From: an uncultured Neptuniibacter sp.
Lineage (GTDB): Bacteria; Pseudomonadota; Gammaproteobacteria; Pseudomonadales; Balneatricaceae
Assembly: GCF_947498015.1 (NCBI RefSeq)
Contig: NZ_CANMIR010000003.1
Coordinates: 124,001-188,000, forward strand
Direction of reading: 5' to 3'
Length of the DNA stretch: 64,000 nucleotides
Shown one piece after another: positions 27,197 to 35,800 of this stretch. The position numbers and the translations under genes were made by a program. The stretch's first letter is position 1. Each line of letters begins with the position of its first letter. The notes beneath the pieces are model-generated. The model was not told the origin of the DNA. It ran no database searches and saw nothing but the letters and a program-made list of their open reading frames with translations.

Positions 27197-27214
27197 TTTA
27201 TACTTTGGTATAAA
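27197..27214. promoter_or_regulatory. Perfect inverted repeat in the mdh promoter region
   Basis: TTTATAC, four bases, GTATAAA. A TATAAT follows at 27225-27230, and the mdh ATG is 47 bp downstream. This is the expected place for a repressor or activator site; the factor is unknown. Confidence 0.45.
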
Positions 27215-27260
27215 GTAAATTCTTTATAATTATAAGAATATACCGTGAGGTAATAAGCAC

Positions 27261-28361
27261 ATGAGAAGACCTGTTCGTATCGCTGTTACAGGTGCTGCTG
27301 GCGCCATCAGTTATAGCCTTCTATTCAAAATCGCTGCAGGCGAAATGATGGGCAAAGATCAGCCCGTTATTCTTCAATTAATCGAACTTCCGCATGCAAT
27401 GAACTCACTTCGTGGTGTTGCTATGGAGTTGATGGACTGCGCGTATCCTCTGCTGCACACCATTACACTGCACGATAATGTTGAAGATGGATTTAAGAAT
27501 GCCCATTACGCACTTCTTGTGGGTGCCAAGCCTCGTGGGCCGGGGATGGAGCGTAGCGACCTGCTTGAGGAAAACGCAGAAATTTTTGCTCGCCAGGGTA
27601 AAGCGTTGAATGATTTTGCAAACCGTGATGTAAAAGTGTTGATCACAGGCAACCCGGCTAATACCAACGCACTGATTGCTAGCCGTAATGCACCTGATCT
27701 GAGTCCTTCTCAGTTTACCTGTCTGACACGTCTTGATCACAACAGAGCTAAAGGGATTCTTGCAAATCACAGTGGTGCAACTACACGTGATATTGGCGGC
27801 ATTATGATATGGGGTAACCATTCAGCCACTCAGTACCCGGATCTTCATCAGGCTACCATTCTGGGTAAGCCCGCTATGTCACAGATTGATACGACGTGGT
27901 ATCGGGATGAGTTTATTCCTAAGGTACAAAAACGTGGCGCAGAGATTATTGATGCCCGTGGACTTTCCAGTGCCGCTTCTGCTGCTCAGGCTATTGTCGA
28001 CCAGATGAGAGATTGGGTCTTAGGAACTGATCCAACTGAAATTATCAGTATGGGAATTCTCAGTGATGGCAGCTATGGAATTGCTAAAGGTATCTTCTAC
28101 TCCTTCCCGGTTCGTTGTAACTATGGGCGATATCAGATTGTTCATGATATTGAGATTAATGAATTTAGCCGTCAGCGCTTAACAGATACAGAGCAGGAGT
28201 TGTTAGACGAGAAGGCTATCGTCGAACATCTGTTACCTAAAGAGACTGAAGCTTCTCATCAGAACCTTTCAATCTGCCTTCGTTCCGGTGTCACGTTATA
28301 TGCTGACAACACAGGACCTGATTCTGAGAGCAAATTCATGACGACCAACCGTGTCATGTAA
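27261..28361 (+). CDS. mdh: NAD-dependent malate dehydrogenase (type 2, cytosolic-like) with C-terminal extension
   Basis: Interconverts malate and oxaloacetate. It matches the type-2 bacterial MDH along its first 325 residues: [19 protein letters not shown] (substrate arginines), [32 protein letters not shown] with the catalytic His, [14 protein letters not shown] and [10 protein letters not shown]. Two oddities stand out. The dinucleotide loop reads GAAGAIS, so the third glycine of GxxGxxG is serine. The protein has 366 residues, about 40 more than usual, ending in a tail (after VEHLLP) that I do not recognise. GTGAGGTAA precedes the ATG. It is monocistronic, with a terminator after the stop. 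Confidence 0.9.
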   Translation: MRRPVRIAVTGAAGAISYSLLFKIAAGEMMGKDQPVILQLIELPHAMNSLRGVAMELMDCAYPLLHTITLHDNVEDGFKNAHYALLVGAKPRGPGMERSDLLEENAEIFARQGKALNDFANRDVKVLITGNPANTNALIASRNAPDLSPSQFTCLTRLDHNRAKGILANHSGATTRDIGGIMIWGNHSATQYPDLHQATILGKPAMSQIDTTWYRDEFIPKVQKRGAEIIDARGLSSAASAAQAIVDQMRDWVLGTDPTEIISMGILSDGSYGIAKGIFYSFPVRCNYGRYQIVHDIEINEFSRQRLTDTEQELLDEKAIVEHLLPKETEASHQNLSICLRSGVTLYADNTGPDSESKFMTTNRVM

Positions 28362-28389
28362 GTAGCTTAACCTCATTTTTCTGCTAAAG

Positions 28390-28417
28390 TGCCTCTTCAA
28401 ATGAAGGGGCATTTTTT
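28390..28417 (+). terminator. Terminator of mdh, touching the yjbQ start
   Basis: TGCCTCTTCA / TGAAGGGGCA stem with a 2-base loop (one mismatch), then TTTTTTA. The next gene's ATG begins at 28418, directly after the T-run. Confidence 0.8.
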
Positions 28418-28825
28418 ATGGTTGAGATTATTAAGGTCAGAACAGGGCGGCAGGGGCTTTATGAGTTCACATATCAGGTCCAGAATTTAATCGACAGGTC
28501 CACATTAGAATCTGGACTATGCTCCTTACTGATTCAGCATACCAGTGCCAGTCTTACTATTCAGGAGAATGCTGATCCCAGTGCTAAGGTTGATCTTGAA
28601 AATTGGTTCAACAGGCTGGTAGTTGAACGAGATTCGATTTATACGCATACCCTTGAGGGTGATGATGATATGCCAGCGCACATTAAAAGTGCCCTCACAG
28701 CAACCTCATTATCCATTCCCTTCAAAGCTGGACGTTTATGTCTTGGGGCTTGGCAGGGGATCTATTGTTGGGAGCACCGGCATAATGCTTCAGAGAGAAG
28801 CGTAGCGGTGCATATTGGGAACTAA
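28418..28825 (+). CDS. yjbQ: YjbQ family protein (UPF0047, thiamin-phosphate-synthase-like)
   Basis: A 135-residue trimeric protein of the YjbQ/UPF0047 family, with weak reported thiamin phosphate synthase activity. SLLIQHTSASLTIQENADPSAKVDLENW and LCLGAWQGIYCWEHR are the family hallmarks, including the conserved His and metal-site residues. The length is right for an ATG at 28418, but the mdh terminator takes up the place of a ribosome site, so how it is translated is unclear. A bidirectional terminator follows. Confidence 0.92.
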   Translation: MVEIIKVRTGRQGLYEFTYQVQNLIDRSTLESGLCSLLIQHTSASLTIQENADPSAKVDLENWFNRLVVERDSIYTHTLEGDDDMPAHIKSALTATSLSIPFKAGRLCLGAWQGIYCWEHRHNASERSVAVHIGN

Positions 28826-28840
28826 AAAAGGCCAATAAAA

Positions 28841-28870
28841 AAGGCTGCTAATGCAGCCTTTTATAATATT
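28841..28870. terminator. Bidirectional terminator between yjbQ and cheW
   Basis: AAGGCTGC / GCAGCCTT stem with a TAAT loop, preceded by AAAAA and followed by TTATAATATTT. Confidence 0.85.
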
Positions 28871-28878
28871 TCGGAAAA

Positions 28879-29436
28879 TTAGAACTCTTCGCCCGTATCC
28901 ATTGGAGTAACACTCTGAAGCATCTTTAAAAGATCTAGTAAGATGATCAGGATATTATTGTAGTAGCATACTCCCTGCACAAAGCGTTTCGTTGTCTCTT
29001 CGCCTGTCGCATTTGGTGCGCGATCAATATCATTCTGAGGTAGGTTAATAACCTCATCAACACTATCAACTACCAGGCCGACTACTTCCTGTTCATTGTA
29101 TTCCACTACAATGATCCGGGTATCGTCATCTGGTGTGTGTGGGCTTAAACCGAACATCTGGCGAGTATCGATTACGGTAACTACATTCCCACGCAGATTG
29201 ATAATCCCCTGAATGAAGTAGTCAGAACCGGGAACAGGTGTTATTTCGCTGTAGCGAAGCACCTCTTTGACCTGAACAACATCGATACCGTATAACTCAT
29301 TATCAACTTTGAATGTCGCCCACTGATGGTAGACTACCTCTTCTTGATTAGAGCGTTTACCATCATTTGCCTGCTGATGAATAGCCTGCTCAGCTTGTAA
29401 TGCTTTAAGGTGCTCAGCTGCTGCTTCTAGACCCAT
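28879..29436 (-). CDS. cheW: CheW-type chemotaxis coupling protein
   Basis: A 185-residue single CheW domain with a charged N-terminal extension of about 40 residues. The core reads WATFKVDNELYGIDVVQVKEVLRY, GIINLRGNVVTVIDTRQMFGL, VGLVVDSVDEVINL and ILIILLDLLKML, which are conserved in scaffold CheW proteins linking receptors to the CheA kinase. It lies alone rather than in a che operon, so it may be an additional adaptor (CheV-like proteins would also need a receiver, absent here). Confidence 0.9.
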   Translation of the reverse strand: MGLEAAAEHLKALQAEQAIHQQANDGKRSNQEEVVYHQWATFKVDNELYGIDVVQVKEVLRYSEITPVPGSDYFIQGIINLRGNVVTVIDTRQMFGLSPHTPDDDTRIIVVEYNEQEVVGLVVDSVDEVINLPQNDIDRAPNATGEETTKRFVQGVCYYNNILIILLDLLKMLQSVTPMDTGEEF

Positions 29437-29625
29437 AGTCGGTTACCTATTCGTAGTTACAACTATCAAACACTCTCAATCTATATTTTAAGAATGTAAC
29501 TTGATTCATTTGAGTATCCCACAGCTTTAAGATCCTTGAAAGTAGGGGATTATTTTTTATTCTAGGATAGACCAGCAATAGATGACTTTAAACAAAATGA
29601 GGGTCTAATTCTGGTCTTTTTTGCC

Positions 29626-29937
29626 TTAAAGGCAGTTGTCTGGTTTTGGCAGTCCCGCAATTTTTGCAAGGAGTTTCGCCGGACTACCAGGGAATAGTTT
29701 CATCAAGTAGATACTTTTTCCCTTATCACTCCCCAGCTTTAGAGTAACCGCTTTCACCAGCGGGCGCATTGCTGGGGAGTGTTCAAACAACTGATAAAAC
29801 TCCCGAATGACCTCAATCAACTCCCAGTGAGCAGGTGTTAATTCAATACCTTCTTGCTGTGCGATCTGTTCAGCAACGCTTTGGTTCCAGTCCTGTAAGC
29901 TGCGAAGGTAGCCCTCATCGTCGAACTCAATATCCAT
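29626..29937 (-). CDS. tusE: Sulfur-relay protein TusE (DsrC family)
   Basis: Accepts sulfur from TusBCD and passes it to MnmA for 2-thiouridine in tRNA. It has 103 residues; TPAHWELIEVIREFYQLFEHSPAMRPLVKAV and the C-terminal PKPDNCL with the penultimate active cysteine are diagnostic. As in TusE, the second cysteine of dissimilatory DsrC is absent. It is the last gene of tusDCBE. Confidence 0.95.
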   Translation of the reverse strand: MDIEFDDEGYLRSLQDWNQSVAEQIAQQEGIELTPAHWELIEVIREFYQLFEHSPAMRPLVKAVTLKLGSDKGKSIYLMKLFPGSPAKLLAKIAGLPKPDNCL

Positions 29938-29938
29938 T

Positions 29939-30235
29939 TCAGTACCAGCTTACCGTTTTATCCATATCGCTACAGAGCACCACAAACTGTTTGTCGTCGG
30001 CAATACTAACCTGCTCAGATATTCGAGAGGTAATACCGCGTGCCTCTAAATCAGCTTCCAAAGCAAAGAGAGCAACATTATCAGGAATGGAGGAGAATAG
30101 ACCTTGATGCGCATCCAATGCGCCTAAAACTCCATCTTCGATCATTATAATTGCATCACCATCTTCAATTGCGCAGAGCATTCTTTTGATCAATGCATCT
30201 GCAGAGGGCGACTTATTTAAAATATGCAGTGTCAT
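29939..30235 (-). CDS. tusB: Sulfur-relay protein TusB
   Basis: A 98-residue subunit of the TusBCD hexamer. It begins MTLHILNKSPSADALIKRML and contains DAIIMIEDGVLGAL, the typical DsrH-fold sequence. It lies directly between tusC and tusE with gaps of one base each, so the operon is tightly coupled. Confidence 0.93.
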   Translation of the reverse strand: MTLHILNKSPSADALIKRMLCAIEDGDAIIMIEDGVLGALDAHQGLFSSIPDNVALFALEADLEARGITSRISEQVSIADDKQFVVLCSDMDKTVSWY

Positions 30236-30236
30236 A

Positions 30237-30605
30237 TCAGAATGTCAGCACCGTATCATGCAGGTTAATTAATTGAGATATGCTTGATTGGTCAATCAGC
30301 GTCACAGGTAAGCAGAGGTCTTCATCTGTCAGACCGTTTTGTATCAGGGAATCATGTTCAACATAGATCTCTGTGATGTCATACATCGGAAGCGCACTTA
30401 GCATCGCTTCAATTTTTTTCTGTTGAATCTTGCCTGGCTGCTGATCTTTAAGGAGCTGAAAGATAGCATCTCCGCAGAATAGCAAAGTAACGGGCATCTC
30501 AAAGATAGAGCAGGTCAGGGCGATATCCAGAGACTCGCGTGCCGCTGCATCCCCATATGGGCTTTTCTGATTGATGATTAAGACAGATTTTTTTTCGCTC
30601 ATCAT
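30237..30605 (-). CDS. tusC: Sulfur-relay protein TusC
   Basis: A 122-residue DsrF-fold subunit. LIINQKSPYGDAAARESLDIAL and MPVTLLFCGDAIFQLL are conserved in TusC. It starts at the end of tusD with a one-base overlap. It lacks a catalytic cysteine pair, as expected for this structural subunit. Confidence 0.93.
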   Translation of the reverse strand: MMSEKKSVLIINQKSPYGDAAARESLDIALTCSIFEMPVTLLFCGDAIFQLLKDQQPGKIQQKKIEAMLSALPMYDITEIYVEHDSLIQNGLTDEDLCLPVTLIDQSSISQLINLHDTVLTF

Positions 30606-30997
30606 CAGGCTCCAAAGGTTATGACACGATCTGAGACAGCGATGGCTTCTGCCAGCTGACCCAAGCCTGACAGTTCGAAAGTCTCACGAAGGTTGCCAGA
30701 CGCTTTCTCATAGCGTTTGGCCTCATTATCATCGATAACCCCGCGTTTAACCGCCGCTGCAATACAAACAACCAGGTCAAGTTGATGCTCTTCGGCGAGC
30801 GTTTGCCACTGCTGTGGCAGATCTGCTTCTCCTTGGGGGGAGCAGATCTGATTATTGGCTATCAACGTTGCTTCAGCATAAAAGAAGACCCTGAAGAGTT
30901 CATGACCTTCGTCCAGCAGGGTTTGCGCAAACCTGAAAGCAGTTGCTGTAGATTGATGGCTAAAAGGTGACGCCTGTATGACAAGTGAAAACTTCAT
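30605..30997 (-). CDS. tusD: Sulfur-relay protein TusD
   Basis: A 130-residue DsrE-fold subunit that carries the active cysteine of the TusBCD complex, here in DLVVCIAAAVKRGV. The start KFSLVIQASPFSHQSTATAFRFAQTLL is typical. It is the first gene of the tusDCBE operon. The neighbouring yccA, on the same strand, ends 75 bp upstream and is separated from it by a strong terminator. Confidence 0.95.
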   Translation of the reverse strand: MKFSLVIQASPFSHQSTATAFRFAQTLLDEGHELFRVFFYAEATLIANNQICSPQGEADLPQQWQTLAEEHQLDLVVCIAAAVKRGVIDDNEAKRYEKASGNLRETFELSGLGQLAEAIAVSDRVITFGA

Positions 30998-31013
30998 GTG
31001 TAAATCGCATCAG

Positions 31014-31057
31014 AAAAAAAAGCCCCGCTATCTTAACAAAGAAAGCGGGGCTTTTTT
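31014..31057 (-). terminator. Terminator between yccA and tusD
   Basis: AGCCCCGCT / AGCGGGGCT stem with a 14-base loop and A/T runs on both sides. It ends the yccA transcript on the reverse strand. Confidence 0.85.
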
Positions 31058-31072
31058 AATTAGGTGGACAGC

Positions 31073-31732
31073 TTAGTCATCCATAATGCCGAGAATATTC
31101 AGCAGGCTGATAAAGATGTTGTATATAGACACATACAGGGTCACTGTAGCTGAAATATAATTAGTCTCGCCACCATTCACTATCTGCTGTGTTGTGAACA
31201 TGATAGCAGCAGAAGAGAACAGGATGAACATCGCAGAGATAGCCAGTGTTAATGCTGGCATCTGCAGGAAGATGTTAGCAATGATCGCGACCAATAGCAC
31301 AACAAAACCCGCCATCAACATGCCAGCGAGGAATGAAAGATCACGCTTTGTCGTCAATGCATAGGCTGAAGTGACAAAGAATGTCAGAGCGGTACCGCCC
31401 AAGGCTGTCATGACGATCTCACTACCGCCACCTGCTGTTGCATAATTGATGATGGGTCCTAGGGTGTACCCCATAAATCCAGTCAGCAGAAATACAAACA
31501 CCAGTCCCAGGCTGCTGTTACGGTTTTTCTCAGTTAGATAGAGCAGGCCATAGAAACCAACAATTGTAATCAAAAAACCTGGGTGCGGGAGAGCAAGAAC
31601 GGCTGCTATACCAGCAACCAACGCGGACCATGCCAAGGTTATACCCAGCAGGAAATATGTATTACGAAGTACCTTATTCGTCTGCAGAGCGCTCTGCTCG
31701 GAACGGGACTCATATGTGTTGATGTTACGCAT
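31073..31732 (-). CDS. yccA: Bax inhibitor-1/YccA family membrane protein
   Basis: A 219-residue protein with seven hydrophobic segments. YccA-type members bind the FtsH protease and modulate degradation of membrane proteins. The conserved LTGFMGYTLGPI and IVMTALGGTALTFFVTSAYAL segments and the C-terminal SIYNIFISLLNILGIMDD with its acidic end are typical. Its vicinity to tusDCBE is conserved in pseudomonads and relatives. It has its own terminator. Confidence 0.93.
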   Translation of the reverse strand: MRNINTYESRSEQSALQTNKVLRNTYFLLGITLAWSALVAGIAAVLALPHPGFLITIVGFYGLLYLTEKNRNSSLGLVFVFLLTGFMGYTLGPIINYATAGGGSEIVMTALGGTALTFFVTSAYALTTKRDLSFLAGMLMAGFVVLLVAIIANIFLQMPALTLAISAMFILFSSAAIMFTTQQIVNGGETNYISATVTLYVSIYNIFISLLNILGIMDD

Positions 31733-31867
31733 GTTACCCTCTGGAATAAATTCCCTATTTAGTTAGCTCTATATATAAGTATTTTAGTGGGTTTTTCAAG
31801 GATTCTTTACTTAGAATTAAGTCAGCGTAGAATCCGTACGCTTTTATACGATATTTACCAGGCCGTT

Positions 31868-32650
31868 ATGACAGAGTTAGACATACTTTTTGAAGATGAA
31901 TTCCTTATTGCTATCAATAAACCCTCTGGTCTGTTGGTCCATCCTAGTTGGCTGACCCCTCGCGGGACACCAAATCTTGCTTCGATGTTAAAAAACTATT
32001 TTAACGGTGCGAGCCCATATACCATTCATCGTTTGGACAGACCTACTTCCGGTGTTATTTTATTCGGTAAAAACAAAGAGATAGCACAGCAAATGAATCT
32101 TATTTTTGCTCAGCGTGAAGTGCAAAAAACCTATCTCTGTATGTCACGAGGTTACACTCAGGAAGCGGATACGATCGATTACCCGTTGAAAGAACAGCTC
32201 GACAAAATAGCTGATAAGTATGCGCAAAAAGATAAAGAAGCACAGGATGCTGTTTCTCACTATCGACGTTTAGCCACTGTAGAGTTACAGATGCCTGTAG
32301 GGCGTTACGAAACTGCTCGTTACTCTCTGGTAGAAGTTCGCCCAGAAACAGGACGAAAGCACCAGATCCGTCGTCATATGAAACATATATTCCATCCTAT
32401 TGCCGGGGATACTTCACACGGCGACAATAAACATAATAAAGCCCTGAAAGCCCGTTTTGGGCTTGATCGCCTTATGTTAATGGCAACAGAGATTGAATTT
32501 AAACACCCTGTAACAGGGCAGATAATGAAGATTCCTGCTGCTGTTGATCAATTCACAGATCAGTTATTCAAAAAGTTTGAATGGCAGGGACTGTATCCAG
32601 CTCCCCTTGTGGAATCATCAAACCCAGACCAGACTATTGAGAATGGGTAA
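31868..32650 (+). CDS. truC: tRNA pseudouridine(65) synthase TruC
   Basis: RluA-family pseudouridine synthase that modifies U65 in some tRNAs. The catalytic aspartate is in HRLDRPTSGVILFG; DYPLKEQLDKIADKYAQKDKEAQ, GRYETARYSLVEVRPETGRKHQIRRH and IAGDTSHGDNKHN match TruC rather than RluC/RluD. The start at 31868 (260 aa) is chosen because AGG precedes it and the protein then starts at the family position; the frame is open to 31787 with unrelated sequence. Confidence 0.92.
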   Translation: MTELDILFEDEFLIAINKPSGLLVHPSWLTPRGTPNLASMLKNYFNGASPYTIHRLDRPTSGVILFGKNKEIAQQMNLIFAQREVQKTYLCMSRGYTQEADTIDYPLKEQLDKIADKYAQKDKEAQDAVSHYRRLATVELQMPVGRYETARYSLVEVRPETGRKHQIRRHMKHIFHPIAGDTSHGDNKHNKALKARFGLDRLMLMATEIEFKHPVTGQIMKIPAAVDQFTDQLFKKFEWQGLYPAPLVESSNPDQTIENG

Positions 32651-32668
32651 TAATGGGGGTCATAGTTT

Positions 32669-33682
32669 ATGCGCAAAGTCATTGTCTTATTTACTCTGCT
32701 GATCTCAAGCGCATTACTTTTCGCTAATCCCTCAGTTGAAACTCGTCTGCTCCAATATAGTGGCTCAGCAATAGATGAACCCCACTGGTTCAAAGATAGT
32801 TTTTTAGAGCTGGCAGATGATATCGATGAAGCTCAAGAGGATGGGAAGAATCTGTTGATCTATTTTCATCAGGCGGGCTGCCCCTACTGCTTTAATTTTG
32901 TCCAGCAGAGCCTCCTGGATCCTCACCTTAGCAATTATATTCAGCAATATTTTGATGTTATCGCTTTAAACCTCTGGGGTGATCGGGAGGTAACATTGCC
33001 GGATGGAGAGGTTTTGAGTGAGAAGGATCTGGCCCTGAAGTGGAAGATTCAATACACACCGACGCTTCTGTTTTTCCAAAAGGGGGCTGATCCCATTTTA
33101 AGAATTGATGGCTACCGAAATAAACAGGTGTTCGCTAAGGTCCTGGATTACGTCAGAACTGGTAAAACTGACAGGTCGCTGGCTCAGATACTCATTGAGC
33201 AGGATGTATCGGCTTCCTTATATCCGTCGGATGTACTTAAGGAATCAGAAAATCTTAAAAAAACTATAAACGACAAACCAACGTTGCTGTTATTTGAGTA
33301 CCCAGGGTGCAAAGATTGTGACCAGCTGCACCGCCAAGTGCTAACACGTAAAGATACACATTCTCTTCTTAAGCAATTCAATGCAATTAGACTGGATCTC
33401 GGTAGCGAGAAGGTAATAACGGATTTTACAGGTGATCAAAAGACTGCCCGCCAGTGGGCTGAAGATTTGGGGTTGAGTTACTTCCCAAGTGTAGTGTTGT
33501 TTGATGCTGATATTAAAGAGCAGCTAAGAATTGACAGCTATGTTCAGGCATTTCATTTTAATACCGCATTAGAGTTTGTCAGTGACAAGATTTATACGCG
33601 AATGCCTCAATTTCAGCGCTACATCAATGAACGGGCTGATAGATTGCGAGCACAAGGTGAAAAAGTTGTAATAACCCAGTAA
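32669..33682 (+). CDS. Exported protein with two thioredoxin-like domains
   Basis: A 337-residue periplasmic protein. A signal peptide (1-19, ending LLFAN) is followed by two related thioredoxin folds. The first has CPYC (Cys71-Cys74) and a cis-proline in YTPTLLFF; the second has CKDC (Cys214-Cys217) and YFPSVVLF. Both domains have DxDG-like ends (LRIDGYR and LRIDSYV), which suggests an internal duplication. Such proteins (SoxW or thiol-disulfide reductant type) usually keep partners reduced or help cytochrome or cofactor assembly. It follows truC by 18 bp; the functional link is not clear. Confidence 0.82.
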   Translation: MRKVIVLFTLLISSALLFANPSVETRLLQYSGSAIDEPHWFKDSFLELADDIDEAQEDGKNLLIYFHQAGCPYCFNFVQQSLLDPHLSNYIQQYFDVIALNLWGDREVTLPDGEVLSEKDLALKWKIQYTPTLLFFQKGADPILRIDGYRNKQVFAKVLDYVRTGKTDRSLAQILIEQDVSASLYPSDVLKESENLKKTINDKPTLLLFEYPGCKDCDQLHRQVLTRKDTHSLLKQFNAIRLDLGSEKVITDFTGDQKTARQWAEDLGLSYFPSVVLFDADIKEQLRIDSYVQAFHFNTALEFVSDKIYTRMPQFQRYINERADRLRAQGEKVVITQ

Positions 33683-33778
33683 GCATAGGCGATAAAGCTA
33701 TTTTTTTTGCAAAAGCTATGATCTAATCGCCGTGTTTTTGAACCTTATAAAGACCAATCAGGGCGGAACGTTTCCTAG

Positions 33779-34531
33779 ATGAGCACAGAGCATAATATGG
33801 CTGATCTGCTGGAGCAGAAAAGCGGTGATATTCGCATCGGAATTATAGGTGCGATGGATGAAGAAGTAGAGCTATTAAAAGCCTCACTTGATAACAGAGA
33901 AGATCATGTTATCGCTGGCTATCATCTTTTTACGGGTAAGCTGCATGGTAAAGAGATCGTTCTTCTCAAATCAGGCATCGGTAAAGTGAATGCCGCTATT
34001 GGTACGACCATTCTTCTGCAAACATTCAAGCCTGACTGTATCATCAATACTGGCTCAGCTGGTGGGTATGATCCTGAACTGAATGTGGGTGATATTGTGA
34101 TCTCATCTGAAGTACGACACCATGATGTTGATCTGACCGTATTTGGCTACGAATACGGCCAGGTGCCACGCCAGCCCGCTGCATATACCCCTGATGAGAC
34201 ACTGGCCGCTGTGGCAGAAAAGTGTATTGCCCGCATGGATGGTATGAAAACAGTGCGCGGGTTAATAGCAACGGGTGATCAGTTTATGAATGATCCAGAC
34301 CGGGTTGAACGTAAGCGTAAGCTGTTTCCGCAGATGAAAGCTGTTGAGATGGAAGCCGCTGCGATTGCTCAGACCTGCCTTCAATTTGGTACACCTTTTA
34401 TTATTATCCGTGCATTATCAGATATCGCAGGTAAAGAATCTGGCGTCTCATTCGACCAATTCCTTATCACTGCAGCTAAACATTCTGCTGAAATGATCAT
34501 CGCAATGATTGATGAGTTAGCCTCCAACTGA
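33779..34531 (+). CDS. mtnN: 5'-methylthioadenosine/S-adenosylhomocysteine nucleosidase
   Basis: Cleaves MTA and SAH in the methionine and activated-methyl cycle. IGIIGAMDEEVELL, GIGKVNAAIGTTILLQ, NTGSAGGYDPELNVGDIVIS, ATGDQFMN and the catalytic Asp in RALSDIAG are all present. It has 250 residues; the first 20 are not part of the fold, and a second ATG at 33797 is possible. Neither has a strong ribosome site. A 45-bp gap separates it from the aminotransferase gene. Confidence 0.94.
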   Translation: MSTEHNMADLLEQKSGDIRIGIIGAMDEEVELLKASLDNREDHVIAGYHLFTGKLHGKEIVLLKSGIGKVNAAIGTTILLQTFKPDCIINTGSAGGYDPELNVGDIVISSEVRHHDVDLTVFGYEYGQVPRQPAAYTPDETLAAVAEKCIARMDGMKTVRGLIATGDQFMNDPDRVERKRKLFPQMKAVEMEAAAIAQTCLQFGTPFIIIRALSDIAGKESGVSFDQFLITAAKHSAEMIIAMIDELASN

Positions 34532-34576
34532 TACAAATAAGGCCTTTGTAACTTTAAGCACTATAAGGGCCTTTAA

Positions 34577-35755
34577 ATGACAACCTCTTTTCACCCTCCT
34601 GTACGGACACTGATGGGCCCTGGGCCATCAGATGTCAGCCCACGCGTACTCTCTGCCATGTCACGACCAACCATTGGTCACCTAGATCCCGAATTTATCC
34701 GCATGATGGACGAGGTCAAGGGCATGCTTAAACGTCTGTTCAAGACCGAAAACGAACTCACAATGCCAGTCTCTGCTCCGGGTTCCGCTGGTATGGAGGC
34801 GTGTTTTGTTAACTTGGTTGAGCCGGGTGATAAAGTGATCGTCTGCCAAAATGGTGTTTTCGGTGGGCGTATGAAAGAGAACGTTCAGCGTTTCGGTGGT
34901 GAATGCATTCTTATCGAAGATGAGTGGGGCAAACCGGTAGATATTGAGAAGGTTAAAGCTGCCTTTGCAGAAAATACGGATGTAAAAGCGTTAGCATTTG
35001 TACATGCTGAAACATCAACGGGCGTTCGTTCAGATGCCAAGGCATTGTGCGAACTTGCGCGGAATAATGGCGCTCTGGCAATTGTTGATGCAGTAACTTC
35101 GCTGGGGGGGATTGAGGTCGATGTTGATGGGTGGGGTGTTGATGCCATCTATTCGGGAACTCAAAAGTGCCTGTCATGCCCACCGGGTATCTCTCCGGTT
35201 AGCTTCAGTGAGAAAGCGGTAGAAGCAGTTAAAAATCGTAAAACCCCTGTACCAAGCTGGTTTTTAGATAAGAATCTGGTGATGGGTTATTGGGGGGGCA
35301 GTGGTAAGCGAGCTTATCATCATACCGCACCTGTTAACTCTCTCTATGCGCTGCACGAAGCACTCGTAATCCTTGAGGAAGAGGGCTTGGAAAATGCCTG
35401 GAAACGTCATGAAAAATATCATCGCGCGCTAAAAGCTGGTCTGGAAGCTATGGGCATTAGCTTTCTGGTGGATGAAGAGTCCAGACTTCCACAGCTCAAC
35501 TCAGTTGTAATACCGGAAGGGGTTGATGATGCGGCTGTACGTACAGCATTGCTTCAGAATTACAGCCTGGAAATTGGTGCTGGCCTCGGAGCACTGGCGG
35601 GCAAAGTATGGCGGATAGGATTGATGGGCACCGCATGCTCCCAACGCAATGTGATGTTATGTCTGGATGCGCTTGAAAATACCCTGGCAGGTATGAATGC
35701 ACCGATCAATATCGGGGTTGCAGCTCAGGCAGCGGCTGCTGTACTGGCAGAATAA
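34577..35755 (+). CDS. Class V aminotransferase, alanine/serine-glyoxylate type
   Basis: A 392-residue PLP enzyme of the AGXT family. The start LMGPGPSDVSPRVL, the PLP aspartate Asp171 in IVDAVTSLGG, and the Schiff-base Lys197 in YSGTQKCLSCPPG are diagnostic. The family comprises alanine-, serine- and aspartate-glyoxylate transaminases, and the donor cannot be told from the sequence. The nearby HIBADH-family reductase (37366) could use its product if the donor is serine, as in the serine cycle, but it lies on the other side of two reverse genes. A hairpin terminator follows. Confidence 0.88.
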   Translation: MTTSFHPPVRTLMGPGPSDVSPRVLSAMSRPTIGHLDPEFIRMMDEVKGMLKRLFKTENELTMPVSAPGSAGMEACFVNLVEPGDKVIVCQNGVFGGRMKENVQRFGGECILIEDEWGKPVDIEKVKAAFAENTDVKALAFVHAETSTGVRSDAKALCELARNNGALAIVDAVTSLGGIEVDVDGWGVDAIYSGTQKCLSCPPGISPVSFSEKAVEAVKNRKTPVPSWFLDKNLVMGYWGGSGKRAYHHTAPVNSLYALHEALVILEEEGLENAWKRHEKYHRALKAGLEAMGISFLVDEESRLPQLNSVVIPEGVDDAAVRTALLQNYSLEIGAGLGALAGKVWRIGLMGTACSQRNVMLCLDALENTLAGMNAPINIGVAAQAAAAVLAE

Positions 35756-35769
35756 TTGTGCTACTCGTG

Positions 35770-35800
35770 GCCAGCAGTGTTTAAGCTGCTGGCTGCTTCT
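35770..35800. terminator. Hairpin terminator between aminotransferase and TlpA-like genes
   Basis: A perfect GCCAGCAG / CTGCTGGC stem with an 8-base loop that contains the stop codon of the reverse gene; TGCTTCTTTT follows. It is probably bidirectional. Confidence 0.7.
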
